NCBI GenBank assembly: GCA_025463135.1
Contig: JAOAPY010000053.1
Coordinates: 1-64,000 of the forward strand
Direction of reading: 5' to 3'
DNA: 64,000 nucleotides
Source: Acidobacteriota bacterium
Lineage (GTDB): Bacteria; Acidobacteriota; Blastocatellia; Pyrinomonadales; Pyrinomonadaceae
Position 1 is the first letter of the stretch. The number at the start of each line of letters is the position of its first letter. Position numbers and translations under genes: made by a program. The notes under the pieces were generated by a model. That model ran no database searches, was not told where the DNA came from, and saw only the letters and a list, made by a program, of their open reading frames with translations. Positions 1 to 9,665 of the stretch are shown piece after piece.

Positions 1-134
1 AATGAGGTCAGTTCCACCTGCGGTTGCGGGTGGGTTGTCGTTGGAGCAGCAATACCGCCGAGAGGTTCTGGTTTGCCCTGCGTTCTTGTTCGGGAGCAGT
101 CCCACCCGCTACCGCAGGTGGTTCTGACCTCATT
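1..134. repeat. MITE-like element A, copy 1
   Basis: A 134-bp element has 34-bp terminal inverted repeats: 1-34 reads AATGAGGTCAG, two bases, then a CCACCTGCGG block, and 101-134 is its reverse complement apart from one clear mismatch. The 66-bp core has no ORF of note. A second copy lies at 46645-46765 with its core in the opposite orientation. Fifteen further bases (135-149) are also shared with the second copy. The window begins at the first base, so the left boundary is not certain. Confidence 0.8.
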
Positions 135-219
135 GCCTCGCAGTAACTCGTCGTCCGGCCGTCCTTTCTTTCTCAGCAACACGCTAACGGAGCACTACTC
201 GGAAACGCCTACACAAAAC

Positions 220-2760
220 TCAGGGCATGGCGCATTCCCAGTTGGAGTCCAACTGGCCCCACCAATCAGTGCCGATCGGTTGGCCGTCGGGCGGATCGTT
301 GGGCCGCGTGAGATTCATTTTCTTTGGGTCTGCCTGGAAACGCTTGATTTGCTCAGCGGCATAGTAGAGAAATGCCTTTTGATTCTCATCCTGCGCGAAG
401 CGTCGTTGGGCAATCAGCCAGCTTTTCAATTCGTCAAGCTTTAGTTCTGAAACTGCGCGCACCTGATTCGAGGCACGTTCACCGGAAGCGAGCGACATCA
501 AATCAAACAGCACCACCATATTCACCGTGTGTTGAATCTCACCGTGATAACCATTGCCGGCGGGCGCTTTCCAGGTTGCGGCGATGATCTTGTCGAGGAC
601 TTCAGCCAGGCCCGGATAACGCGCGTCTCTTGAATGAAATTCAACTAGCCGTGCTGCGCGTTCCTGATTGAGCAGAAAGTCGCATACATGATCGGCAACC
701 GCTTCGGCCGGCGCGAGTGCGTCAAAGTTCGGCGCCGTGCGGATGCGAAAGTCTTCGCGCGTGCGCGCGTAACCGGGCGGGCGCGGTGGGATCAAACGAA
801 TCAAAGATTCAGGCAGTGCCAATGCTTCTGGTTTGAGAGTATCCAGCACCGCAGCGAGCGCCCGTCGCTGCTCTTCCGGCGCAACGATCTGCGGATTGCG
901 ATCCCCCTTGCCGCGCAAGCTAAACGTGTAATCCTGGCCGCCAATCAATTTCGAAACGGCTTCGACCTGATAGCGGTGGCCCATGTAAAGCGGCACTAGC
1001 ACGTCTTCAAGCGTCGCCATCGGCGCGCCTTCGCGAATATTGTTTTCGCCAAATCGTTTCAACGCGGCAGCCCGCACTTTCATTAAATTGGCGAGACCGT
1101 CCAGCACATTGCTGCCGTTGTCCCACAGGTGCGCTACCGAGCTGGAGCTGCCGGCGGGCCGCGCATCCTGATCGGTGAGATACAACAAACCGCGCGCAAA
1201 CGCCTGGCCCAGGATTCCATCGAGCGCCGCATTCTCATCTGTTCCCGCTGGAAAATCCTGATAGCCGTATGCGATAGCGACTTTATCCCACTCACCAATC
1301 CCGCGCGCGTAGGCTTCCGAAAGATCGGGTACGCCATCAGCGCCAAGTTTGGCGAAAGGCGCCGGATAATCCATCACCGAAGCGCGGTTGGTGATACTCG
1401 CCGCATAGTTGTGTTGCAGTCCGAGTGTGTGACCGACTTCATGAGCAGCCAGTTGTCGCAGGCGCGCTATGACGACCTGCTCCATGATCTTCGCAGTTTG
1501 TGCCTTGCCTTTTTCATAAGGCGCCAACCAGCCTTCGGCAATCAAAAAATCCTGACGGTCGCGCAGTGAACCGAGACTGACTCGGCCCTGAATGATTTCG
1601 CCGGTGCGAGGATCGTCAAGCGATGCGCCGTAAGACCAGCCGCGAGTTGAGCGGTGCACCCATTGTATGACGTTGTAGCGAACGTCCATCGGGTCTGCTT
1701 CTGCCGGCATCAGCTCGACACGAAAAGCGTCCCTGTAACCGATAGCCTCAAAGGCCTGGTTCCACCAGCGCGCCCCTTCCAACAATGCTGAGCGCACCGG
1801 TACCGGCGCGCCGCGATCGACGTAATAGACAATTGGCTTTACGGCCTCGCTCACCGCCGCGTTAGGATCCTTTTTCTGCAGGCGATGGTGGGAGATATAG
1901 CGCCTGTTGATTGGCTCGCTAATCGGCGTGGCAAAATCCAGGTAGCTGATACCGGAATAGCCGGCACGCGGATCGAAAGCCCTGGGTTTGAACCCTGGTG
2001 GCGGCAGCTCAACGAACGAATGGTGCTCGCGCACGGTAATGGACTGGGGTGCGGGTACGACTTGTCGCACATACGGTCCCGGCTCGTCGCCGGCAAAGGT
2101 CAGAGTTGTTTCGACTTCGGTGTTCCGCGGAAAATTTTTCGTGTTAGCGAGGTAGAACGCACAGCGTGTCGGGTCAAGTCGGAAAGTACCTTGTTGGGCA
2201 CGCTGCAGGGTGCCGGGAACCTGATGAGCATCGCGCAGATAAAACGAAGTGGCATCGACCAGGGCCCGGCCTCCTTCTTCGGCGGCCACATCAAATCCCC
2301 AGAGGGTCGATTCGGCAAAGGCATCTTTGACGGCGCGCCGCTCGTCAACATTTTCTGTGTTCGCACGAAAGGCGTTGTTGGCCGCGATTAACAGAACGCG
2401 TGGTCCAATGCGCTCGAAACGCACTACGAAACTGCTGCCCAGCTGTCCGCGATCCAGACCGATGTCGTTCGAGCCGATGCCGGCGGGCAAAGATTCGACA
2501 TAAAGAAACTCAGTATTCCATTTGTCGATCTCGAGCCAGATCTTTCCACCCTTCGCGTCCCAGTAGAAAGGGAAATAGCCGGGGAATTTCTGCATGCCGG
2601 TGATTTTTTCGGCGATAGTGGGCAGACCTTTGGCGGTGTCGGGAGTTGGTCGAACCTGCGCACTCACTGCAGTACTTATGAGTAACAAGAATAAGCATGA
2701 TATGCCGACCCATTTTCCATTTCTCATTTGGCATTTCCCATCGTTCATTTCTGTTGGCAC
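220..2760 (-). CDS. Secreted zinc-dependent metalloprotease (DUF5117/DUF4953-type)
   Basis: A large exported metalloprotease of the metzincin type, with an N-terminal hydrophobic signal segment (GISCLFLLLISTAVSAQ) ending near residue 34. The zinc site AAHEVGHTLGLQHNY fits HExxHxxGxxH, and a downstream SVMDY resembles the metzincin Met-turn. Family members carry DUF5117/DUF5118 domains around such a site; substrates are unknown. The GTG start at 2760 is the longest choice. The ATG at 2727 places the signal peptide better, and the DNA between them is a low-complexity GGGAAATG-type stretch that looks like spacer. It lies 59 bp downstream of the VPS10-like gene 2820-6254 on the same strand, so the two are probably cotranscribed. 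The protease class is confident; the biological role is not. Confidence 0.85.
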   Translation of the reverse strand: MPTEMNDGKCQMRNGKWVGISCLFLLLISTAVSAQVRPTPDTAKGLPTIAEKITGMQKFPGYFPFYWDAKGGKIWLEIDKWNTEFLYVESLPAGIGSNDIGLDRGQLGSSFVVRFERIGPRVLLIAANNAFRANTENVDERRAVKDAFAESTLWGFDVAAEEGGRALVDATSFYLRDAHQVPGTLQRAQQGTFRLDPTRCAFYLANTKNFPRNTEVETTLTFAGDEPGPYVRQVVPAPQSITVREHHSFVELPPPGFKPRAFDPRAGYSGISYLDFATPISEPINRRYISHHRLQKKDPNAAVSEAVKPIVYYVDRGAPVPVRSALLEGARWWNQAFEAIGYRDAFRVELMPAEADPMDVRYNVIQWVHRSTRGWSYGASLDDPRTGEIIQGRVSLGSLRDRQDFLIAEGWLAPYEKGKAQTAKIMEQVVIARLRQLAAHEVGHTLGLQHNYAASITNRASVMDYPAPFAKLGADGVPDLSEAYARGIGEWDKVAIAYGYQDFPAGTDENAALDGILGQAFARGLLYLTDQDARPAGSSSSVAHLWDNGSNVLDGLANLMKVRAAALKRFGENNIREGAPMATLEDVLVPLYMGHRYQVEAVSKLIGGQDYTFSLRGKGDRNPQIVAPEEQRRALAAVLDTLKPEALALPESLIRLIPPRPPGYARTREDFRIRTAPNFDALAPAEAVADHVCDFLLNQERAARLVEFHSRDARYPGLAEVLDKIIAATWKAPAGNGYHGEIQHTVNMVVLFDLMSLASGERASNQVRAVSELKLDELKSWLIAQRRFAQDENQKAFLYYAAEQIKRFQADPKKMNLTRPNDPPDGQPIGTDWWGQLDSNWECAMP

Positions 2761-2819
2761 CTTGCCCTGCCGACGAGACCTTTATTGTTAAAGGCAACTT
2801 CTGTCCATCTGATCTCGAA

Positions 2820-5800
2820 TCATTGGTCTTTCCATTCGGGAATCCGCCCGGGTGTCCAGGGTGCGCCCGCGGCTTCCATCTGCTTTTCGAGTCTCGCCAG
2901 ATCGACTTCGATCAATTGCCGTAATTGCGACAGCGTCGCTTCAAACTCCTGCGCCGCTGCTGCGTACTGAGTCGTCTGCGTTTGCGTGGGACGGGCTGTC
3001 GACATTCGCTGCGAGCCGACAATATCGCCGACGCGCTCGCTAATCGAAGGCGGCAGGTTTATGTTGCGTGCGCGTAGGGCATTGTCGCCGCGCAGTGCAC
3101 GCAGGATTTCGTTCGTGCGTTTGTCGAGTGCCGCCGCATCGTCCAATAACTTGTCGCCTGCCGAAGGCGTCTCGAGCAGCGCGCGCCTGATCAATACCAG
3201 CCGCGGCTTCAGCGAGTTGGCGGCTTCGAGCGAACCCTGCACGGCGCGTTGCAGGCGCGCGACCTTTTGCTGGAAATCTACCAGCGCGACGCGATCGGTA
3301 GCGGACATGCCGGCTTGTCCGTCGACGACGATCTGAAACTCCTGTGGCTGCGCCAGCGGTGTCATTACGCCATCGACTCGCTTCGCCACGCTAACTTTAT
3401 AAGTGCCGGGCATGACCAACGGCCCTGCCGGACCATCATTGAACGGATCTTCATTTTCCGGATTCGGCGGTGGCGGCAAAGTGGTGGGCGGGTAACGCAA
3501 ATCCCAGGAAACGCGTTGCATTCCGGCCGTTACCGCTCCGGTTAGGCGACGAACGACGCGGCCACTCGAGTCCGTGATGGTGAAGATGACGGCCGGGGCT
3601 TCCTCTTCTTCTTCAGCGCGCAAATCTGAAAAGGGAGGAAGGACAACGGCGGCATTCTTCTTCGCGGCCTCTTTCTCTGCTTCCTGGCGCCGCGCTTTTT
3701 TCGTCTTCAGCTCATCTTTCAGATAGTAGGTGAAGGTTGCGCCGAAAGGCGGATTGTCGGCGGTGTAAAATGATTCGCCCTGGAAACTCTTGCCGCGTCC
3801 GCCGAGTGGCTGCGCCTGGATGTACATCAAAGCGTCCTTGACCGGAAACAGCAGGCTATCCTGTTTAAGCATCTCAGGTTTCAGCAGCCGCAGCGGCGCA
3901 TAGTTATCCAGGATGTAAATGCCGCGGCCAAATGTTCCCAGGACCAAATCGTTCTCGCGTCGCTGCACGGCAATGTCGCGCACCTGAATGGTCGGCAAAC
4001 CGCCTTTCAACTGCACCCATTTCTTGCCGCCGTCGACCGTGAAGAAGAGACCATACTCAGTGCCTGCGAAAAGCAAATTCGGATTTACGTGATCTTCGGC
4101 GATGGCCCAAACCGGCCAGTTCTTAGGCAGATTGCTGCTAATGGATATCCACGTTCGGCCGGCGTCCGCGCTCTTCAGTAGATATGGTTTGAAATCCGCG
4201 TTCTGCCGATTTTCAAACGCAGCGTATACCGTGTTCGTATCATGATTGGAAGCCGTGATGCGGCTGACGTAAGACGTATCAGCCACGCCGGGAAACTTTT
4301 CGATCTTGCGCCAGCTCTTGCCGCCGTCTTCTGTAACCTGAATCAATCCGTCATCCGTGCCGACATAGATCAATCCGTCTTTCTTTGGCGATTCAGCCAG
4401 TGCCGAAGCGTTGCCGAAGAAAGCCGTCGAGGCGTTCTTGGCAACGGCATCCATACTCCAGACCTTGCCCATCACGGACAGCTTGTCACGATCAAGCCCG
4501 CGCGAAAGTTGTCCGCTGATCACCTGCCAGGTGTCCCCGCGATCATCGCTGCGGAAGAGTTTGTCGGCGGCAAAGTAGAGGCGCGTGTGCGAGTGCGGGC
4601 TGATGATGAACGGCGAGTCCCAGTTCCAACGCAAAGGTTCTTCACCGCGGCCCACCTGTGGCTGGATACCCATGCGCTCGCCCGTGCGTTTGTCAAAGCG
4701 GGCCAGGGTGCCGTTCTGTAGTTCCGCATAGATTGTGTTCGGATCTTCCGGATCAACCTGACTGCGGAAACCGTCGCCGCCGTTGGTGACAAACCAATCG
4801 CTGTTTGTGATGCCGGAAACATTGCGTGTGCGTGATGGACCACCAAAACTGAAATTGTCCTGCGCGCCGCCATAGACATTATAGAAAGGCGCGGCATTAT
4901 CGGTGGTGATGTCGTAAAACTGAGTCACAGGCAGGTTGCTTTTGAAATTCCAATTCGCGCCGCGGTCATGACTTTCATAGACTCCGCCGTCACAGCCGAC
5001 CAGGTAATGATCTGTGTTGACCGGATTGATCCAGATATCGTGATTGTCGACGTGCTTGGACTTTTCACCGAGCCGCCGCAAGCTCCGGCCGCCATCGTCT
5101 GAGACCATCAGAAAGACATTCATGATGTAAATGCGGTCGACGTCTTTCGGATCGGTGACGATGCGCGCGTAGTACATCCCGGTCGCTTCGAATTCATTGC
5201 GACGTTCCCAACTGCCGCCCCGGTCGTTCGAGCGAAAGATTCCACCTTTCCGGTCAGCGGCTTCCACGGTGGCGTAGATAACATTCGAATCAACCGGAGA
5301 GATTGCCAGCCCCACGCGTCCCAACTCCGTGGTGGGCAATCCAGCCTTCAACTTGTTCCAGGTCGCGCCGGCATCTGTCGATTTGTAGATCGCGCTTTCC
5401 GGTCCGCCATCGATCAGGGTCCACATGTGGCGCCGGCGTTGATAAGACGCCGCATAAAGTGTTTCCGGATTTTGAGGATCTATGACGATCTCCGTGACGC
5501 CTGTGTTTTCACTGACGTTCAGAATGTTTTTCCAGGTCTTGCCGCCGTCCGTCGTCTTGAAGAGTCCACGATCGCCGCCCGGGCCCCACAGTGGACCCTG
5601 TGCTGCCACGTAAACCGTATTCGAATCCCTGGGATCGATGGCAATGCGGCCGATATGTTCAGAGGTCTTGAGCCCGACATTTTTCCAGGTCTTCCCACCA
5701 TCATCCGAGCGATAAAGTCCGCTGCCGTACGAGACACTGCGCTGGCTGTTATTCTCACCGGTGCCGACCCAAACGGTCAGAGGATTTTTCGGATCCAAAG

Positions 5801-6254
5801 CGATAGCGCCAATCGAATACGAGCCTTCCTTGTCGAACACCGGTGTCCAGGTCGCACCGTCGTTCACGGTTTTCCAGACACCGCCTGAGGCCGAAGCGAC
5901 AAAGTAATGGGCCGGATTGTCCGGCTCGACCGCGAAACCGATTACGCGCCCGGAAGTAAACGCTGGACCAATGGAACGCAACTTCAAACCGTTGAAGGTC
6001 GCGGTCGACATCGGATCGGCAGGTTTTGCCTCGTCTGCCGGCTTCTCTTCATCGGGTTTCTTCGGCTCGTCCGGTTTTGGTGAAGCCTGCTCTTTGGCAG
6101 CAGCCTCCTGACGTGCTTTCTGTACCGCGGCTTTCTCGGCCGCCTTTTCCTCCTGCGCCAGGGCAACCGGTCGCGATGTTACGAGGAGTACGAGGGCGCA
6201 CAGAGTAAGAAAGAAGGGAAGTGGTTTTGTAATCCCAGCGATACAGGAACGCAT
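2820..6254 (-). CDS. Secreted VPS10/sortilin-like Asp-box propeller protein (paralog 1)
   Basis: A signal peptide (residues 1-34, ending VALAQ) is followed by a Lys/Glu/Ala/Pro-rich linker to about residue 80. A long beta-propeller region (about 85-800) carries many Asp-box (BNR) motifs such as RSDDGGKTWKNVG, KTTDGGKTWKN, KSTDAGATWNK and RSDDRGDTWQVIS. Next comes a FlgD-like segment with RVSWDLRYPP (about 910-990) and a helical, coiled-coil-prone C-terminus. Such proteins are annotated as VPS10-domain or sialidase-like, but no sialidase catalytic set is evident. It probably acts in the periplasm or on the cell surface, binding or processing polypeptides or glycans. Two shorter paralogs lie at 10590 and 13862. 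It is transcribed toward the metalloprotease gene 59 bp downstream. Confidence 0.85.
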   Translation of the reverse strand: MRSCIAGITKPLPFFLTLCALVLLVTSRPVALAQEEKAAEKAAVQKARQEAAAKEQASPKPDEPKKPDEEKPADEAKPADPMSTATFNGLKLRSIGPAFTSGRVIGFAVEPDNPAHYFVASASGGVWKTVNDGATWTPVFDKEGSYSIGAIALDPKNPLTVWVGTGENNSQRSVSYGSGLYRSDDGGKTWKNVGLKTSEHIGRIAIDPRDSNTVYVAAQGPLWGPGGDRGLFKTTDGGKTWKNILNVSENTGVTEIVIDPQNPETLYAASYQRRRHMWTLIDGGPESAIYKSTDAGATWNKLKAGLPTTELGRVGLAISPVDSNVIYATVEAADRKGGIFRSNDRGGSWERRNEFEATGMYYARIVTDPKDVDRIYIMNVFLMVSDDGGRSLRRLGEKSKHVDNHDIWINPVNTDHYLVGCDGGVYESHDRGANWNFKSNLPVTQFYDITTDNAAPFYNVYGGAQDNFSFGGPSRTRNVSGITNSDWFVTNGGDGFRSQVDPEDPNTIYAELQNGTLARFDKRTGERMGIQPQVGRGEEPLRWNWDSPFIISPHSHTRLYFAADKLFRSDDRGDTWQVISGQLSRGLDRDKLSVMGKVWSMDAVAKNASTAFFGNASALAESPKKDGLIYVGTDDGLIQVTEDGGKSWRKIEKFPGVADTSYVSRITASNHDTNTVYAAFENRQNADFKPYLLKSADAGRTWISISSNLPKNWPVWAIAEDHVNPNLLFAGTEYGLFFTVDGGKKWVQLKGGLPTIQVRDIAVQRRENDLVLGTFGRGIYILDNYAPLRLLKPEMLKQDSLLFPVKDALMYIQAQPLGGRGKSFQGESFYTADNPPFGATFTYYLKDELKTKKARRQEAEKEAAKKNAAVVLPPFSDLRAEEEEEAPAVIFTITDSSGRVVRRLTGAVTAGMQRVSWDLRYPPTTLPPPPNPENEDPFNDGPAGPLVMPGTYKVSVAKRVDGVMTPLAQPQEFQIVVDGQAGMSATDRVALVDFQQKVARLQRAVQGSLEAANSLKPRLVLIRRALLETPSAGDKLLDDAAALDKRTNEILRALRGDNALRARNINLPPSISERVGDIVGSQRMSTARPTQTQTTQYAAAAQEFEATLSQLRQLIEVDLARLEKQMEAAGAPWTPGRIPEWKDQ

Positions 6255-6409
6255 TAGAACGATCTCCTCTTTGGATAATAGGAAGTTGGCAACGCTGCCC
6301 GGAAAGAAAACCTGAAATCAAACGGCGAGTAAAACTAGCATTACTGAGATGCGCCGGTAAAGGAAGCCAAGGGCTTCTCACGATAACGTTGCTGTCCAAC
6401 CTTTGCACC

Positions 6410-6485
6410 TTTGCGTCTTGGCGCCTTTGCGGGACAGGCTTGTAGCCATTCAGAAGTTTCTCGCTGAGGCGCAAAGGTGCAAAGG
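6410..6485. repeat. Imperfect inverted repeat in divergent intergenic region
   Basis: Position 6410-6427 (CCTTTGCACCTTTGCG core) is repeated inverted at 6466-6485 around a 38-bp centre. It lies in the 418-bp gap (6255-6672) between the divergent VPS10-like and M16 genes, where promoters for both must sit. No convincing sigma-70 boxes were found. The rest of the gap shows nothing recognisable. Confidence 0.55.
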
Positions 6486-6684
6486 ATAAACCTAAAGCTT
6501 GGCATTCCTGTGAACCAAAAAGTTTTCATTGTCACTCCTATCGATTATCCATCTTCATGCATCAAACTGCCTTGTTCGTTGCCCCACGAAATCATAAACG
6601 GCATAATTGCGAACCCCTTCTGGGTAGAAAGCCGCTGAGCAGAAGCCTCTGGGTATAAAAGTAAGACACGTTATGGGAGATTTG

Positions 6685-9543
6685 ATGATAACTCACATCC
6701 GGACACGAAAGTTTCTCTTGATCTTAGGCATCCTGGCCGCTGTTTGCTTCGCTGGAGCGCGTCAGCAGGCGGCCGTGCAGTCGGCCATCATCGCCCCGCA
6801 GGCCGCCGCGCCCGCGCAGCAGATGCCCGTCGATCCGCAAATCACCATGGGCACATTCCCGAATGGCCTTCGCTACTACATTCGCGCCAACAAGCAGCCC
6901 GCTCGGCGCGCGGAACTGCGGCTCGTGGTCAAGGCCGGTTCGATTCTGGAAGACGACGACCAACAGGGCCTGGCCCACTTTGTCGAGCACATGGCGTTCA
7001 ACGGTACCCAGCACTTTCCCAAACACGATCTCATTGAATTCATCGAATCGCTGGGGATGCGTTTTGGTGCGGACCTGAATGCCTATACCAGCTTTGATGA
7101 AACGGTCTACATGCTACAGGTCCCTACCGACAAGCCCGAGACAATGGATCGCGCGCTGCTCATCCTCGAAGACTGGGCCCACAACGTCACCTTTGCTCCC
7201 GAAGAGATTGAGAAAGAGCGCGGAGTCGTAATGGAGGAATGGCGACTTGGGCGCGGCGCCGGTTCGCGCACGCGCGACAAATTATTTCCCATCATGTTCA
7301 AGGGATCGCGTTATGCCGATCGCCTGCCCATTGGCAAACCGGAAATTATCCAGGGCGGCAAGCCCGAACGCTTGAAGAAGTTTTATGCGGACTGGTACCG
7401 CCCGGACTTGATGGCCGTGGTTGCTGTCGGCGATTTTGATAAGGCCGCGATTGAGAAGCTGGTAACCGCGCACTTCGCCTCGATTCCGGCGGCGACCACA
7501 CCGCGGCCGCGACCTACTTACGATATTCCGGATCATGCCGGCACGGTCTATGCGATCACGACAGACAAGGAAACGACGAACACGACTGTTGAAGTCGATA
7601 ACCTCATGCCCGCCCGCGTCCAGGGCTCCATCGCCGAGTACCGGCAAAAGACTGTTGACCGTCTCTTTTCCGGTATGCTTTCGGCCCGATTTTCAGAGCT
7701 GGCCCAGAAGCCGGATGCGCCCTTCGTTTTTGCGGGAGCGGGCCGCGGCAGTTTCCTGGCGCGCTCGAAAGAGAGTGCGTCGCTGTTCGCCATGGTCAGA
7801 GACGATGGGGTTGAGCGCGGGCTGGATGCGGTGCTGGGCGAAGCGGAACGGGTGGCGCGCTTCGGTTTCACGGCAACGGAACTGGAGCGACAGAAACAAA
7901 GTGTGCTGGTGGCCTATCAGCGCATGGTCGCGGAAAAGGAAAATCGTCTTTCGGGCAGCCGGGCTGACGAGTACATTCGAAACTTTCTCGAGAACGAAAC
8001 GCTGCCGAGCGCCGACGATGAAAACGCTTTGCACCAGCGCTTCGTGCCTGAGATCACGCTCGATGAAATCAACAAAATTGCCAGGCAGTGGTTCCATGAC
8101 GGGAACAGGCTAGTCGTTGTCACGGCGCCGCAGAAAAGCGGGCTGGTAATTCCAGATGAAACCCAGCTGGCCGCTGTCGTCAAGTCGGCGTCTGCGAAAG
8201 AGTTGAAGGCGTATGTGGATTCGGCCGGGGCCGGTGCGCTTCTCGACCCTCTCCCCGCACCGGGCGCGGTTGCTAAAACCGTCACGAAGGAAGCGCTCGG
8301 CATTACAGAATGGGAGCTTTCCAATGGCGTGAAGGTTGTGCTCAAGCCGACGAGGTATCGGGCCGATGAAATTGTTTTTCGCGCCACCAGTCCCGGCGGC
8401 ACGTCGCTCGCTAGTGACAAAGAATACATTCCGGCTTCCACCGCGGCGCAGCTCATCGCAGCGGGCGGTATCGGTAAGTTCAATGCTATTGACCTGCGCA
8501 AATTCATGACCGCGAAAGTTGCGTCAGCTTCGCCTTATATCGGCGAGCTTGAGGAGGGAATGGTCGGCGGTAGTTCCCGAAAGGACCTGGAGACGATGTT
8601 CCAGCTGATCTATCTGGGATTCACACAGCCGCGCGCTGATGCCAATGCTTTCAACGTGCAGTCGAACCAGACCAGAACGCTGCTGGCGAACCAGACCGCG
8701 GTCCCGGAATTTTCATTCTATGATGCGCTCACGACAGCGAGATATCAGAACCACTTGAGGAGGCGATTGTCGACCCCGGCGATCATTGATGAGTGGAACC
8801 TCGACAAGTCACTGGCCTTCTACAAAGATCGTTTCGCGGACGCGAGTGACTTTACGTTCTTCTTTGTCGGCAGCTTTGACCTGGACACAATTAAACCCCT
8901 CGTGGAGCGCTATCTCGGGTCCCTGCCTTCGATTCATCGAAAAGAGACCTGGAAAGATGTTGGGGTGCGCGCCGCCACGGGCGTCATTGAGAAGAAAGTG
9001 GAGAAGGGCATCGAGCCCAAGAGCGAAGCCGTAATTGTCTTCAGCGGCCCCTTTGAGTACGACCCGGATCATCGCGCGGCCATTCGGGCCATGTCGGAGA
9101 TTCTGCAAACCAGATTGCTGGTCACGATTCGCGAGGAGTTGGGCGGGACCTATAGTATCAGTGCGAATGCGGGTTATCAGAAGTTACCTAATCCGGAATA
9201 TACCCTGACGATTCAGTTTGGATCTGCTCCTGACCGTACTGAGGCTTTGATCAAACGCGTTTTTGAAGAGATCGAAAAGTTCAAGACGAGCGGGCCCACT
9301 GAAAAGCAGCTTACTGACGAAAAGGAAGCGCTGGTAAGAGAGTTCGAGACAAGTATCAACCTGAATAATTACCTGCTGAGCCAGCTGACGTACAGATATC
9401 AGTTTGGCGAAGACCCGGCCGGAATATGGACGATCCCCGAGCGTTACAAGAAGCTCGATGCGGCAACAATTCAGGAGGCCGCGAAGACTTATCTGAATCC
9501 TAAAAATTATGTGAAGGTGACGCTGTTTCCGGAGAAGAAATAG
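6685..9543 (+). CDS. Exported M16 family zinc peptidase (two-half, insulinase/PqqL-type)
   Basis: A single chain carrying two M16 halves. The N-terminal half has the inverted zinc motif HFVEH (H98, E101, H102) and the downstream acidic helix ERGVVMEEW, expected to supply the third ligand. The second half (about 530-950) lacks the motif, as in PqqL-like members. A signal segment (KFLLILGILAAVCFAGA) precedes it, so the enzyme should act in the periplasm or outer envelope, degrading short peptides. An ATG at 6673 is in frame, but the ATG at 6685 has GGGAG five bases upstream and is preferred. It is divergent from the VPS10-like gene at 2820-6254 and convergent with the EF-P-family gene. The family assignment is strong; the substrate is unknown. 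Confidence 0.9.
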   Translation: MITHIRTRKFLLILGILAAVCFAGARQQAAVQSAIIAPQAAAPAQQMPVDPQITMGTFPNGLRYYIRANKQPARRAELRLVVKAGSILEDDDQQGLAHFVEHMAFNGTQHFPKHDLIEFIESLGMRFGADLNAYTSFDETVYMLQVPTDKPETMDRALLILEDWAHNVTFAPEEIEKERGVVMEEWRLGRGAGSRTRDKLFPIMFKGSRYADRLPIGKPEIIQGGKPERLKKFYADWYRPDLMAVVAVGDFDKAAIEKLVTAHFASIPAATTPRPRPTYDIPDHAGTVYAITTDKETTNTTVEVDNLMPARVQGSIAEYRQKTVDRLFSGMLSARFSELAQKPDAPFVFAGAGRGSFLARSKESASLFAMVRDDGVERGLDAVLGEAERVARFGFTATELERQKQSVLVAYQRMVAEKENRLSGSRADEYIRNFLENETLPSADDENALHQRFVPEITLDEINKIARQWFHDGNRLVVVTAPQKSGLVIPDETQLAAVVKSASAKELKAYVDSAGAGALLDPLPAPGAVAKTVTKEALGITEWELSNGVKVVLKPTRYRADEIVFRATSPGGTSLASDKEYIPASTAAQLIAAGGIGKFNAIDLRKFMTAKVASASPYIGELEEGMVGGSSRKDLETMFQLIYLGFTQPRADANAFNVQSNQTRTLLANQTAVPEFSFYDALTTARYQNHLRRRLSTPAIIDEWNLDKSLAFYKDRFADASDFTFFFVGSFDLDTIKPLVERYLGSLPSIHRKETWKDVGVRAATGVIEKKVEKGIEPKSEAVIVFSGPFEYDPDHRAAIRAMSEILQTRLLVTIREELGGTYSISANAGYQKLPNPEYTLTIQFGSAPDRTEALIKRVFEEIEKFKTSGPTEKQLTDEKEALVREFETSINLNNYLLSQLTYRYQFGEDPAGIWTIPERYKKLDAATIQEAAKTYLNPKNYVKVTLFPEKK

Positions 9544-9548
9544 CGATG

Positions 9549-9567
9549 CCACGGCCTTGTGCCGTGG
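9549..9567. other. Hairpin between convergent genes
   Basis: CCACGGC and GCCGTGG form a 7-bp stem with a 5-base loop, six bases after the M16 stop codon and upstream of the convergent EF-P-family gene end. No T-run follows, so it is either a weak or bidirectional terminator or another palindromic repeat. A second small palindrome with a CACTCGGTTGAAACC motif lies near 9627-9650. Confidence 0.45.
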
Positions 9568-9665
9568 AGAGTCACGGTCGCGGCTATAAAGAGTCCGCAG
9601 GACTTTCTTGATTTGGTTCTTTCACTCGGTTGAAACCAAGTGAGAGTAAGAGCAAGCAAGGATCG

